64,000 bases of DNA from Geobacter sp. GTDB lineage: Bacteria; Desulfobacterota; Desulfuromonadia; Geobacterales; Geobacteraceae. The notes beneath the pieces are model-generated. The model ran no database searches. It was not told the origin of the DNA and saw only the letters and a list, made by a program, of their open reading frames with translations. Positions 53,101 to 61,680 of this stretch are shown here, piece by piece (within the stretch, counting starts at the first letter, position 1; every line of letters begins with the position of its first letter). The translations under genes and the position numbers were made by a program. Where the stretch lies: the NCBI GenBank assembly GCA_003490025.1, contig DNJC01000076.1, forward strand, positions 62,001 through 126,000, in the 5' to 3' direction.

Positions 53101-56100
53101 CCGCAGGAGTACCACCCCCACATCCCGAGCCTGAAGCTCGCCGTGCAGCACGACCCCGGCTTCACCCTGAAACTCCACCTGAACGGCAGGGAGGTGGAGC
53201 CGCTCTACCTGGAAGGGACCGTGAAGCGGAGCGACCGGAAGGTGGCCGTAACCGACTGGCGCGGAATGAACCTCGCCGACGGCGACAACATCCTGGAGGC
53301 GGTGCAGCTCGACGGGAAAGGAGTGGAAAGGGAAAGGGTCAGGCGGGTCATACACTACTCGACCCCGCCGGTCAAGGCGGCCGTCGTCCCCGGGAAGTCC
53401 CGGCTTGCCGCCGACGGAAAGCACGCTCCGCTTATCGCCATCCGCCTCACCGACAAGGACGGCCACCCGGCGCGGCAAGGTTCCGTGGGGGAATTCGTCC
53501 TCGATCCCCCCTACATGGTGCAGCGGCAGGGAGACGAGGCGAACCGGGAGGGGCAGCCGGCATCGGCGCGGCAGCGCCCCAGGTTCAAGGTGGGCGAGGA
53601 CGGGGTGGCCCTGGTCGAGCTGCAGCCGACCACGAGGAGCGGGGAGGCGGTGGTGCGGCTGAACCTCGTGGGAGGGGAGCAGGAGGTACGGGCCTGGCTC
53701 AGGCCGGAGCTGCGCGACTGGGTGCTGGTCGGCATCGCCGAGGGGACGCTCGGCTACGACGTGGTCTCGAAGAACATGATGAGCGCCCGGGAGGCGGGGG
53801 GGGGCGACGGCCTCGAGAAGGACGGCCGGCTCGCCTTCTACGCCAAGGGGGCGATCAAGGGGGAATGGCTCCTCACCGTCGCCTACGACAACATGAAGAG
53901 GCGCACCGGCAACAGCGGCGCCAACTCCCTGTTCGGGAGCATCGACCCGAACGCCTTCTACACCCTCTACGGCGACGCCACCCAGCAGCGCTACGACGCC
54001 GCCAGCGCGGCGACCCTCTACCTGAAGATCGAGCGCGAGCAGTTCTACGCCCTGTTCGGCGATTTCAACACCGGACTCACCCTGACCGAACTCTCCCGCT
54101 ACAGCCGGAGCATGAACGGCCTGAAATCCGAGTACCAGGGGAAGAAGGTCGAGTACAACGTCTTCGCCGCCCGGACCGGGCAGGCCTACATCAAGGACGA
54201 GCTGAGGGGGGACGGCACCTCAGGTCTGTACCGACTGTCGCGCAAGAACATCGTGCTCAACTCCGAAAAAGTGACCGTCGAGACGCGCGACCGCTTCCAC
54301 AGCGAGACCATCGTGACCGGCAGCGCCCTGTCCCGCTTCAGCGACTACAGCATCGATTACGAGGCCGGTACCGTCTTCTTCAAGGAGCCGGTCAGAAACC
54401 GCGACGAGAACTTCAACCCGATTTACGTGGTGGTGGAGTACGAAACCCTGCAGACGGGGGGAGACTCACTGACGGCGGGGGGAAGGGCCGGGGTGAAGCT
54501 TCTGGACGACCGGCTGAAGGGGGGGGCGAGCTTCGTGCACGAGGGACGGCAGGAGGGAAGAGGGAACCTCTACGGCGCCGACGCGAGCTACCTGGTCGCC
54601 AAGGGGACCACTGTCAGGGGCGAGGTGGCGCGAAGCGAAACAAACTACGCCGGCGTCACCAGGGGGGGGAACGCCTACCTCGCCGAGATCAGGCACCAGT
54701 CGCCGCAGCTGCAGGGGAAGACCTTCTACCGCGAGCAGGAGGGGGGCTTCGGGCTGGGGCAGCAGAACGGGAGCGAGAGCGGCACCCGCAAGTTCGGCGG
54801 CGACGCGGCCTACAAGCTCTCCGACCCGCTGAGCCTTGCCGGTCAGGCCTACCGCCAATACAACCTCGGGAGCGGCGCGGTCCAGGACGTCGCCGAGGCG
54901 AAGGGTGTCCTGAACTCCGGCCCCTACGGCGCGAGCCTGGGGATGCGCTACGCCAACGACCGGCTGGGAGACGGGAGCAGCAAGGAGAGCGACCAATTGA
55001 CCGCGGGGGTGCGCTGGCTCACGCTCAACAAGCGCCTCGATCTGCACTTGGACCACGAACAGTCGATCGGGGGGAACAATAACGAGAGCTTCCCGACCCG
55101 GACCATGCTCGGCGCCGACTTCAAGCTGACCGACAAGGTGACCCTGTTCGCCCAGCAGGAGTTCACCAGCGGCGCCGGCGCCGACACCAACAGCACCAGC
55201 GCAGGGATGAAGGGCACGCCTTGGGAAGGGGGTACGCTGAACGCCTCCCTCGGGCAGAACCTGAACGAGAACGGCGAGCGGATCTTCGCCCTGTACGGGC
55301 TGAAGCAGACCTGGAAGCTCAACGAGAAATGGACCGTGGACGGCGGGCTGGACCGGAGCGAGACCATCAAGAGGGGCTCCTCCTACCGGTTCAACACCAA
55401 CGCCGCCTCCGCCTCCGGCGAGACCGACGATTTCACCGCCGTCTCGGCGGGCGCCGCCTACCAGGAGAAGAGCTGGAACTGGAACTCGCGCGTCGAGGTG
55501 AGGAGAGGCTCGCTTGAGGACAAGTGGGGTGTGCTCACCTCCCTGGTGGGCGAGCCGAAGCCGGGGTGGGGATGGTCTGCCCGCTGCCAGCTTTACGACA
55601 CCAGTTCCGCCGACGGCAGCGGCAGGTTCAGTTCCGATCTGCGCCTGGGGCTGGTGCACCGCCATCTCGGCTCAAAGTGGATCGTTCTGGACCGGCTCGA
55701 CTTCCTGGTGGACCGCCAGCACGGCGCCTTTTTGAGCAGCGTCTCGTCGAGCACCGACAGCAGGCGGATCGTCAACAACCTGAACGCCAACTACCAGCCG
55801 AACCGGAAACTGCAGCTCTCCTTCCAGTACGGCGCCAAGTACGTGCTGGACACCATCGACGGCGCCAGCTACCGGGGGTACACCGACCTCATCGCCACCG
55901 AAGGGCGCTACGACCTGACCGAGTCGTGGGACCTCGGGTTCAGGGAGAGCGTGCTCCATTCCTGGAGTTCCGGGCAGTACAGCTACAGCGCCGGCCCCTC
56001 CATCGGCTACAGCGTCGTGAAAAACGCCTGGATCACCCTGGGGTACAACCTGGTAGGCTTCACCGACAGGGACTTCTCCGCCGCCGATTACACCTCCCAG

Positions 56101-56178
56101 GGGCCGTTCCTCCGCTTCCGCTTCAAGTTCGACCAGAACTCGGTGAAGGACGCCGCCAACTGGCTCAACCACGACTAG
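50188..56178 (+). CDS. Giant envelope protein: DUF11/SdrB-like, OmpA-like domain, beta-barrel
   Basis: A 1996-residue protein. Signal peptide (long basic n-region, hydrophobic about 36-60, cleavage near 'ARAATP'), then the shared 'TPAGTVIGNTASASY' module, Ig-like domains (about 120-400), a DUF11 domain (about 420-530), an SdrD_B-like domain (about 540-620) and an OmpA-like peptidoglycan-binding domain at about 785-905 ('VTGHTDSNPI', 'NRRVELVV'). A C-terminal third of alternating beta strands (about 1170-1996) reads like an outer-membrane barrel. It could anchor or export the DUF11 subunits. Start 50188 is tentative. Confidence 0.72.
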   Translation: MNRLRTDFTDCNPASRSRRTGTYGAGPLRKGGRAASRVGAKAALLLTLFCAAWLVAAVTAPPARAATPAGTVIGNTASASYSDGPSSPRVARNSNTVSLITVAFRTPSKIEFLSYAPQLPGAEVVPVAQGAYRTGGDAAASLAALAAPAVIGSAAPIDLTSPVPLAAVAQFHVGEPIFLRLTDLDQNLAPASAETVTIAVTDSVTGDTEVIRLTETGADTGVFAGYVPTTGASAASYGGSITVSVGSSIKASYTDRQDGTDSSNTAALIDPYGIIFDSSTGKPIDGVSITLIDAATGLPAAILGDDGVSSFPATLTSGGTASDGAGRVYGFPPGGFRYPFVNPGSYRFQVAAPAGYAAPSAVADSVLQALPGAPFALVAPGSRLEPFSINPGPALHIDIPLDPLSAALWLQKSSGKESAAVGDFVPFQLDLQNTDAAATASGVAITDTLPPGFRYRRGSARVNGVSGSDPDISSDGRTLAFRLGDLAPGEAKSVRYVVEVAAGAQLGAATNRAVAGSGSGVTSNIAAATVQVRSDFLTGRSIVAGTVSVTDCSGLDREEPAGVEGIRIFLEDGTYVMTDKKGRFHFEGVSPGSHVVQMDLGSIAQKYELPLCELNGRFAGTPYSQFVDLQGGTLWRADFKLALKPAATGEAGLELRSRLQKTEGEGRLIEYTVPMRIGAVPVRNLRLTVLLPEGAAYLPGSALQNGIPRPDPSGGESAVTFPLGSMPPNWEGALRFNARLPLAGAPGELATRALLTFDTPTQENVRTPVADNLLLRKSVEQRRRLPDVVVHPHFPNLSAELTEPDKKELDLVIQALQRLGVKEITVTGHTDSNPILGRGTRKFRDNYVLSRARAESVGCYLAARLKLPPERVTCLGKGPDEPVDSNLTDAGRANNRRVELVVRGEDEVLTLHEVDNLKDKSGIRSVKTVGLRPGEPWADSASQAPAAAAEMPEYNAAWLESAEPGLKWLWPPQEYHPHIPSLKLAVQHDPGFTLKLHLNGREVEPLYLEGTVKRSDRKVAVTDWRGMNLADGDNILEAVQLDGKGVERERVRRVIHYSTPPVKAAVVPGKSRLAADGKHAPLIAIRLTDKDGHPARQGSVGEFVLDPPYMVQRQGDEANREGQPASARQRPRFKVGEDGVALVELQPTTRSGEAVVRLNLVGGEQEVRAWLRPELRDWVLVGIAEGTLGYDVVSKNMMSAREAGGGDGLEKDGRLAFYAKGAIKGEWLLTVAYDNMKRRTGNSGANSLFGSIDPNAFYTLYGDATQQRYDAASAATLYLKIEREQFYALFGDFNTGLTLTELSRYSRSMNGLKSEYQGKKVEYNVFAARTGQAYIKDELRGDGTSGLYRLSRKNIVLNSEKVTVETRDRFHSETIVTGSALSRFSDYSIDYEAGTVFFKEPVRNRDENFNPIYVVVEYETLQTGGDSLTAGGRAGVKLLDDRLKGGASFVHEGRQEGRGNLYGADASYLVAKGTTVRGEVARSETNYAGVTRGGNAYLAEIRHQSPQLQGKTFYREQEGGFGLGQQNGSESGTRKFGGDAAYKLSDPLSLAGQAYRQYNLGSGAVQDVAEAKGVLNSGPYGASLGMRYANDRLGDGSSKESDQLTAGVRWLTLNKRLDLHLDHEQSIGGNNNESFPTRTMLGADFKLTDKVTLFAQQEFTSGAGADTNSTSAGMKGTPWEGGTLNASLGQNLNENGERIFALYGLKQTWKLNEKWTVDGGLDRSETIKRGSSYRFNTNAASASGETDDFTAVSAGAAYQEKSWNWNSRVEVRRGSLEDKWGVLTSLVGEPKPGWGWSARCQLYDTSSADGSGRFSSDLRLGLVHRHLGSKWIVLDRLDFLVDRQHGAFLSSVSSSTDSRRIVNNLNANYQPNRKLQLSFQYGAKYVLDTIDGASYRGYTDLIATEGRYDLTESWDLGFRESVLHSWSSGQYSYSAGPSIGYSVVKNAWITLGYNLVGFTDRDFSAADYTSQGPFLRFRFKFDQNSVKDAANWLNHD

Positions 56179-56300
56179 ATGCCGATGACGTCGGGTCCGC
56201 AGGAGAAATGACTGGGTGCCCTGGCGGCCTCGCTGAACGCACTTGTCTCTTGCTGCCAAAATGTGTAAAGCTCAACAAGCAAAAATAACTAGAGGATCAT

Positions 56301-57065
56301 GTGATTAAAAAGTTTATTGCCAACTGCTGCATCGCGGTGTTGTTGACGGTTCAGGTCGTCTTTGCCGGTCCGCTCGAAGATTGCAAGGAAAAGGCGGAGT
56401 ACGGTGTCCCTGGAGCATCCGGAGAGATCTTTTGCCGCAAGGGATATCTCCTCGCACATGATCCCGTCCGCAAGACTCCCATTTGGGTGATAGAGCATCT
56501 GACTGTGGACAAGGTAACTGGCTCCCTGCCTCGAAAAGACAAGTTCAGGGCAGACCCGGAATTGCCGAAAGGGAGCCGGGCAGAGCTGTCGGACTATAAG
56601 AAGAGCGGATACGACCAGGGACATATGGCCCCTTCCGCGGACATGGCATGGGATGAACAGGCCATGGCCGAAAGTTTCTACCTGAGCAACATGGTGCCGC
56701 AGGTTGGGGTTGGCATGAACCGGGGGATATGGAAGGATCTGGAAGGGAAAGTTCGCAAGTGGGCTTTGGACAGGAAATCCATCTACGTGTTCACTGGACC
56801 GATATACGCCGACAATTATAAAACTATCGGGGGGAATGCAGTCGCCATCCCGATGAAGCTGTACAAGATCGTTTTCGATCCTGAACGAAAGGAAGCGATC
56901 TCGTTCATCATGCCGAACGAAAAGCTGAAATCTGCAGATATGGAGAAATATCTGGTGTCTGTCCGTGACGTGGAAAACGATACAGGACTTGATTTCCTGA
57001 GTGCACTACCTGAAGCAGAACAGGATGGGATAGAAACCGTGCAGCCAGGAGGGCTGTGGCGATAA
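56301..57065 (+). CDS. Secreted DNA/RNA non-specific endonuclease (NUC1 family)
   Basis: A 254-residue exported nuclease (signal peptide to about residue 22). It has the beta-beta-alpha-metal motif 'GYDQGHMAPSADM' with catalytic H108 and the metal-binding Asn in 'MVPQVGVGMNRGIW' (N140). The usual DRGH is DQGH. The family cuts DNA and RNA in the periplasm or outside the cell. GTG 56301 follows AGAGGA by four bases. It lies 120 bp after the giant anchor gene and may be separate. Composition is more AT-rich than that operon. Confidence 0.85.
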   Translation: MIKKFIANCCIAVLLTVQVVFAGPLEDCKEKAEYGVPGASGEIFCRKGYLLAHDPVRKTPIWVIEHLTVDKVTGSLPRKDKFRADPELPKGSRAELSDYKKSGYDQGHMAPSADMAWDEQAMAESFYLSNMVPQVGVGMNRGIWKDLEGKVRKWALDRKSIYVFTGPIYADNYKTIGGNAVAIPMKLYKIVFDPERKEAISFIMPNEKLKSADMEKYLVSVRDVENDTGLDFLSALPEAEQDGIETVQPGGLWR

Positions 57066-57141
57066 TGCGGCGGGGGAACGAGAGGCCAAGGGGACATTCT
57101 ATAGTTTGAACTAGAGGGTGCTAAATGCCGGGCAACGTAGT

Positions 57142-58026
57142 TCATTGATTCTGAAGTAAGTCAACCACGGCCTCGGCTCTTTTCTCTTCAAGCACTGGAT
57201 CGACGATCTTCATCAGCTTGTCATAGCTCGGCCTCATGAATACCTTGGCGGCCAATAACGCTACCGGGTTGATCCTGTAACAGGCCGGCATTTTCAAAAC
57301 TTTGCACCCGCGCTGAAGCTTCGATTCGTCCAGCGATTCCACCCCGGAGGGCAAACCCAGAAAGAGGTATTTAGCGTTAGTGCGGGCTGCAGCTTCCCGC
57401 AAGACGTGCAACACGAAGTCTGTCACTTCCAATTCCAGGCCGAGGTCGGTAGCGAACGAGGTGTCACTGACTATCACGTCGTCCACACGATACGAAATCT
57501 CAACAGCTGCTAACTTCCCATCGTAGTAGGCGCCGGTTTTGAGGATTTTAGGATGTGAATACAGGGCCTTGGCCCATTCCGCGAACAGATCCTTATTTAC
57601 CCGTTCCTTATTATATGGGTACTTCGTTCTCATCCAGAACGACATATACACTTCGTAGGCAGTCTCAGCGAATTGGCCAAGATCCGTTATGTCTTTTGCT
57701 ATGAAGTCATTGATGGCTTTTCTGGTCCTTTTCCTGCGCGTCTTGGTCAGGGATTCCAGGGAGTAGCTGCTGAGTTGGTCATAGATGAAAAAATTCATGC
57801 TGGAATTTGAGGGAGCGCCGGAAGGGACGACGTGCAGAACGCCACCGATGATGGCTTTAAAAGGATACTTTTTAACGGTGGGGGGTATCTCGGCAAAAGG
57901 GAATAGCGGCCGAAAAAAGAAAGGGCGGGCTTCGACCCACCAAACCCCGTCAACTTTTTTCACCTTCAATCCTTCAGATTGCTGCGATAAGGCGTATTCA
58001 TCAGCTGTCATCGGATCCCAGTTCAT
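57142..58026 (-). CDS. GNAT-like (BioF2/FemAB-type) acyltransferase
   Basis: A 294-residue soluble protein. The C-terminal two thirds have the pattern of the BioF2-like acetyltransferase group ('TRRKRTRKAINDF', 'KTGAYYDGKLAAVEISYRVDDVIVSD', 'YLFLGLPSGVESL'). N-terminal 'VDGVWWVEARPFFFRPLFPF' is aromatic rich. It probably transfers an acyl or amino acid group to an amine, but no substrate can be named. The gene stands alone with lower GC than its surroundings, which hints at transfer. Confidence 0.5.
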   Translation of the reverse strand: MNWDPMTADEYALSQQSEGLKVKKVDGVWWVEARPFFFRPLFPFAEIPPTVKKYPFKAIIGGVLHVVPSGAPSNSSMNFFIYDQLSSYSLESLTKTRRKRTRKAINDFIAKDITDLGQFAETAYEVYMSFWMRTKYPYNKERVNKDLFAEWAKALYSHPKILKTGAYYDGKLAAVEISYRVDDVIVSDTSFATDLGLELEVTDFVLHVLREAAARTNAKYLFLGLPSGVESLDESKLQRGCKVLKMPACYRINPVALLAAKVFMRPSYDKLMKIVDPVLEEKRAEAVVDLLQNQ

Positions 58027-58150
58027 GAGCTTTCACCTCAAACTCAGCGTGCATAGCCGTACTGCGAATTTTACCCGCCTGACATCGGATGTCTAATGCC
58101 CCCCTCGTCCGGTTAGATGAAAGATTCTATGCCTCTGCTCGGGCGCTCTC

Positions 58151-58396
58151 CTAGGCAAGCTGCACTATCTGGTTGAGACGGGCGCATACTTCTGCGAAGT
58201 GCTGATCCGTCAATTGTTTGAGAGGATGCGTCGACGCTTTCCGGGTCCGCCAGTCAAACGATTTGGGCTGGTGGCAGAGGACATAGCTCGTCTTCACGAG
58301 CTTTGTTCCCCCTGTTTTGCCCACATCCACTGCAAAAGGATTGTCCGCATTGTATTCTGCCGTGGTCATCGGCAGACCGATTACAGTAGGTGCACG
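58151..58396 (-). pseudogene. Truncated PemK/MazF-like toxin remnant
   Basis: The frame reads 'RAPTVIGLPMTTAEYNAD...' to a C-terminal helix, matching the second half of PemK/MazF-type ribonucleases ('KLVKTSYVLCHQPKSFDW'). A TGA at 58397-58399 directly precedes it, and the N-terminal strand with the catalytic Arg region is missing. A 72-residue product from the internal ATG could be made but would lack the active site. No antitoxin gene is visible next to it. It looks like decay of a toxin-antitoxin locus. Confidence 0.55.
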
Positions 58397-58541
58397 TCAA
58401 ATTAAAAAGGCCCTGTTCCCCGGCTGCAAGTGGCGGAGGAGAGGAAAAAGGCCTTGGAAATTGTGCAAGCAGGAGTTCTCGCTGGGGAACAGGAGTCGAA
58501 TGTGAGAGGTGAGGGGAATCAGATAGCCTGTGTAGCTTCTG

Positions 58542-59726
58542 TTACGGCGTTACTTGACTGGAGACCTTGCTTCGCCTCTGCATCTCCTCGCGGGCCCATT
58601 GTTCCCGCTGCTGAACTATCTGCTGGTACGCCTTGTCGTAATCGATCCCCTTCTGCTTGCCGTAGCCGTAGAGGCTGATCTTCGGGTTGCCGAACTGATT
58701 GGCGACGAAGATGACCTGACTCAGTTCGAAATTCTGGTCGGCCAGCTTCTGGTAATAGGGCAGGTCATCGCTGCTGATGGTGACGTCGCACGGGAGGTTC
58801 ATCCCACCTACCGGCAGGTCTGCGGAGCCGAACATGGTCAAGAGCCGGTTGTTTTCGTCGAAAACCTGGACGTTCTGGAAGCCGGCATCGACAACGTAGA
58901 GGTAACCGTTGTCGTCGGCTGTGAGCCCCTTGGGGCGGGCGAATTGGCCGGGACTGTCCCCGAACTTGCCGAATGAGCCGAGGAAGTGTCCGTCTCGGTC
59001 ATACGAGGTGATGTCCCCCCTGCCGGCATTGCTGACGCGGATGATCCCATGCTTGTCGAGCATCATCTTGGTAGGCAGGCTCAGCGATTTGGAAGCATCG
59101 CTTACCTTGCCGATGTCCTGGACGAACGCGCTCGTCACTGGATCGAAGATGTGAATTACAGCCTTTTTCGTGTCGAGAACATAGAGCCTGCTGTCGTCCA
59201 CGGCGACGTCCGTGGGGGTGATGTTGAGCCCGCCGCCCACCGACTTCAGGTACTCCCCATCGTTGTTGTAGACCAGCACCTCTTTTCTGCCGACGTCAGC
59301 GACGAAGACGAAGCCGGCCCGGTCCACCGCGACGCCTACCGGTTTTGCCAATTTCCCCGCCCCCTGGTTACCCTTCAGCTGTTCCATCGATTTCTTCGGC
59401 AGATCGACAACAAGCAACTGGCCGGAGATATCGGTTATGTAGAGCTTTCCGGCCGCGGCGGCGATGCCGGAGGGCTTTATGATCGTGAGCACACTTTTCT
59501 GCGGCGTTAGATCTCCGAAGGCGATCAGGGAGAGTTCCTTCTTTTTGCCTTCCACATCGGTTGAATCGCTGATCCCGGTCAGGTACTGCAATCGGGGCAG
59601 GTTCGGAGCCGGCGGGAAAAAGACGGAGTTCTTGGCGGTCTTTGATGCGCCGGTACAACCGGCCAGCAGGCAGAGCAGCGATCCGGCGATGACGGCAATT
59701 GCCGTGCGATGGGTGCGGAAATGCAT
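58542..59726 (-). CDS. NHL-repeat lipoprotein
   Basis: A 394-residue lipoprotein (lipobox LLAGC, lipidated C24) with about six NHL beta-propeller repeats, for example 'AGKLAKPVGVAVDRAGFVFVAD', 'GQFARPKGLTADDNGYLYVVD'. NHL proteins are regular partners of multiheme cytochromes in Geobacter and probably hold them at the outer membrane or periplasmic side. It follows the tetraheme cytochrome gene by 109 bases on the same strand, so the two form an operon. Confidence 0.85.
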   Translation of the reverse strand: MHFRTHRTAIAVIAGSLLCLLAGCTGASKTAKNSVFFPPAPNLPRLQYLTGISDSTDVEGKKKELSLIAFGDLTPQKSVLTIIKPSGIAAAAGKLYITDISGQLLVVDLPKKSMEQLKGNQGAGKLAKPVGVAVDRAGFVFVADVGRKEVLVYNNDGEYLKSVGGGLNITPTDVAVDDSRLYVLDTKKAVIHIFDPVTSAFVQDIGKVSDASKSLSLPTKMMLDKHGIIRVSNAGRGDITSYDRDGHFLGSFGKFGDSPGQFARPKGLTADDNGYLYVVDAGFQNVQVFDENNRLLTMFGSADLPVGGMNLPCDVTISSDDLPYYQKLADQNFELSQVIFVANQFGNPKISLYGYGKQKGIDYDKAYQQIVQQREQWAREEMQRRSKVSSQVTP

Positions 59727-59835
59727 TTATTCACTCCAGTTCCAGTTCGGAATATGTGGAATCTCCAGATTGTTCGGCCTGCCTCAGGGGGCGCTCCTTG
59801 CGGTCGGCCTCCTGAGGCAGGAGTTTTCCGGGCAG

Positions 59836-60561
59836 TTACTTGTCGTGGCACATCAGGCAGAACTTCGATCCCGCCTGCACCTCATAAAGGAATGCGGAGT
59901 CAACGTTGTCCTTGTTGTGCACGTCGTGGCAGGATGCACAGGTCATGATGGAGACGGAGACTACGCCGACGCCGGTCTTGAAGCCGAGGTCTTGGATTTT
60001 TTTGTCCTTCAGCGCGGGATTGGTCGTGAGCAGGTCGGTCCTGATGCCCCCGTCGCGGCCGGTGATACCGTTGAGATCGAAGCCGATCGGGTGATCGTTG
60101 GAGAGATCGCTGCCTTTATAAATGGCGATACCGCCGAAACTGTCGCTATCCTTGACGACAGTCCCGGCGATGCCGTAATGCTGGTCGACGGCGATGATGC
60201 CGTCGTGGCAGCTCATGCACAGGCGGCTAGGACCGGTGAGCGGATCAGTGATAGACATCTGGTCTTGGCTGTCAAAGGTCACGGACTTGTATGTGTTTTG
60301 GCTGATAACCGCAGTATTGTTGATCGTGTGGGACCAGAGCGGATTGTAGTCCAGCAGCGCGCCCGATTCGAGCTTGTGGTGCGGCGTGTGGCAGAAGGCG
60401 CAGACGCGCCCTTTACTATCCGGTTTGGCGCCAACCAGGACGTTCATGTCGTGCTTCGAGCCGACGACCCCGCCGCCGTCTGCAGTCAACTCGCCAAACG
60501 CGAGCGTGGTGCCTAGAGTGAGAGCTGCCAGGGCGGTCATAATGACGATTTTCTGCTTCAT
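59836..60561 (-). CDS. Tetraheme c-type cytochrome
   Basis: A 241-residue exported protein (signal peptide to about residue 23, 'LAFG-EL') with four CxxCH motifs: CAFCH, CMSCH, CASCH and CLMCH. Such cytochromes transfer electrons in the periplasm or to extracellular acceptors in Geobacter. The first motif is followed by 'TPHH', and the segment 'NDHPIGFDL' supplies a possible distal His, as in the doubled-CxxCH family. It is the first large gene of a leftward unit with the NHL lipoprotein. Confidence 0.88.
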   Translation of the reverse strand: MKQKIVIMTALAALTLGTTLAFGELTADGGGVVGSKHDMNVLVGAKPDSKGRVCAFCHTPHHKLESGALLDYNPLWSHTINNTAVISQNTYKSVTFDSQDQMSITDPLTGPSRLCMSCHDGIIAVDQHYGIAGTVVKDSDSFGGIAIYKGSDLSNDHPIGFDLNGITGRDGGIRTDLLTTNPALKDKKIQDLGFKTGVGVVSVSIMTCASCHDVHNKDNVDSAFLYEVQAGSKFCLMCHDK

Positions 60562-60621
60562 AGAGAGGTTCCCTCCGTTTGGAATAAAGTGATTTTTCAG
60601 GTTGTCCTTGCTTCCCGTCTT

Positions 60622-60744
60622 TCAATCTGCAGCGATCGGGTGTTTCTGCTTTGCGGCACTCGACCGCACAGATCTAACCCCAGATGCATCGCCGGACGAA
60701 CCGGTAGATTGCTGGACAGCTTGTTTCCTGAGTTCCTCTTCCAT
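60622..60744 (-). CDS. Possible 40-residue small protein before the cytochrome gene
   Basis: ATG at 60744 is preceded by AAGGAG with ten-base spacing. The product begins MEEELRKQAV and is Ser/Gly/Ala rich with a basic tail; no Cys or membrane helix. A -10-like TATAAT lies at 60780-60785 (minus strand) with a poor -35. It would be transcribed 60 bases ahead of the cytochrome. It may be a leader peptide or small regulator. Support is only the ribosome site and position. Confidence 0.4.
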   Translation of the reverse strand: MEEELRKQAVQQSTGSSGDASGVRSVRSSAAKQKHPIAAD

Positions 60745-60785
60745 AACAGATGCTCTCCTTACTACTAAAATCTCGGAGAATTATA

Positions 60786-61362
60786 TTTAGACATTGTATG
60801 AGGTGTGATGTCCGACATAAAAAGGGGGTGCTAAGAGTAACCGATGCGGCGGCGCTCGTGGCTCAATGAAAGTGACCATTGTAATTATATATTCAGGAAT
60901 GCTACCTTTGACATCGATACACAGGCCACAATCACCCGTCGGCGCAGATGTAAGCATTTCGGCGAGCGAAGTTAACGGGTAAAGACGTGACATAATTCTC
61001 CAGGATAGCTGCAGACGCAAAGAAGTAGGAATCCGGGTGCGGCCGGACTGTATGTGGTCAGGAATATTTTATTAGGAAAAATAAATTAGAAATGATTAAA
61101 TCATGCGGGCTTTGGATTGCAAGTCTCAGGAAGAAACATTTTTTGCGATACACAGGCAAAGATTCCGATCTTCGTGTATTTACGGAATTACCCCTCAAGA
61201 GAAGGTGTGACTTATTATGGCGCAGGCTGGTGCCAGCCTCCTGATGTTCGGCCCAAGACTCATGCTAAATTTACTATGTTGCAGATGTTACTAGCGTTCC
61301 CGCAGCACACCAGCGTCGCACTGGCAAGTATGCCAACTATAAACATTTTCTTGAAAATGACT
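60786..61362. other. Gene-free AT-rich stretch
   Basis: About 580 bp before the riboswitch array. Frames on both strands (77 and 101 codons) have unnatural composition and no ribosome sites. No transposase, tRNA or clear hairpin was seen in it. Confidence 0.5.
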
Positions 61363-61385
61363 CTGAGAAAAAAAGTTTTTCTCAG
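61363..61385. repeat. Inverted repeat upstream of the riboswitch promoter
   Basis: CTGAGAAAAA-aag-TTTTTCTCAG, a perfect 10-bp stem just upstream of the promoter-like sequence. It could be a bidirectional terminator or an operator. Confidence 0.6.
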
Positions 61386-61396
61386 CCAAAAGAAAG

Positions 61397-61425
61397 TTGT
61401 TGCTATTGTCTGGGGCATTTGATAA
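61397..61425 (+). promoter_or_regulatory. Promoter-like sequence of the riboswitch array
   Basis: TTGTTG (61397-61402), 17-base spacer, TGATAA (61420-61425), about 25 bases before the first aptamer. Copies 2-4 have no equally clear promoter, so the array may be one transcript. Confidence 0.4.
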
Positions 61426-61449
61426 AAGAGCCACAAGTGATGAAAAAAA

Positions 61450-61545
61450 CGTTCTCCGAACGGGCAAAGCCAGAGTGATCTGGTGACGCAAAGCCACGGG
61501 TCCTGACATAAGGATAGCCGGGTTGCCGAAGAGATGAGATATGCA
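61450..61545 (+). ncRNA. GEMM-I riboswitch, tandem copy 1
   Basis: Core: CCGAACGGGCAAAG, P2 CCAGA-GTGA-TCTGG (GNRA loop), TGACGCAAAGCC, P3 GTCCT/AGGAT, then GCCGGGTTGCCGAAGAGATG. The position equal to Vc2 G20 is G61463, as in c-di-GMP sensors. The 3' strand CCGGGTTGCC can alternatively pair with GGCACCCGG downstream, a likely switching element. Confidence 0.88.
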
Positions 61546-61574
61546 TCTTGGCACCCGGGATTTTACCGACTCAA

Positions 61575-61618
61575 GGAGCGCTCTTATCTTCGGAAGATAT
61601 GAGCGCTCCCTTTTTTTT
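61575..61618 (+). terminator. Terminator of riboswitch copy 1
   Basis: GGAGCGCTCTTATCTTC-GG-GAAGATATGAGCGCTCC-type perfect stem followed by eight Ts. No gene lies between this terminator and the next aptamer. Confidence 0.9.
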
Positions 61619-61680
61619 AACGTGCAGGTCATTTTTTTCTAAAGTACGCGAGGTAATCGCCGATATAGCAAAAAATCGAA

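Noticed and set aside
58413..58492. Inverted repeat CTGTTCCCC...GGGGAACAG as a structured RNA
   Set aside because: Only 9-bp arms with a 62-base interior and no match to a riboswitch class I know. Kept only as a possible scar in the toxin remnant.
60787..61422. 77- and 101-codon frames in the AT-rich gap
   Set aside because: No ribosome sites, no recognisable motifs, and composition unlike the surrounding genes.
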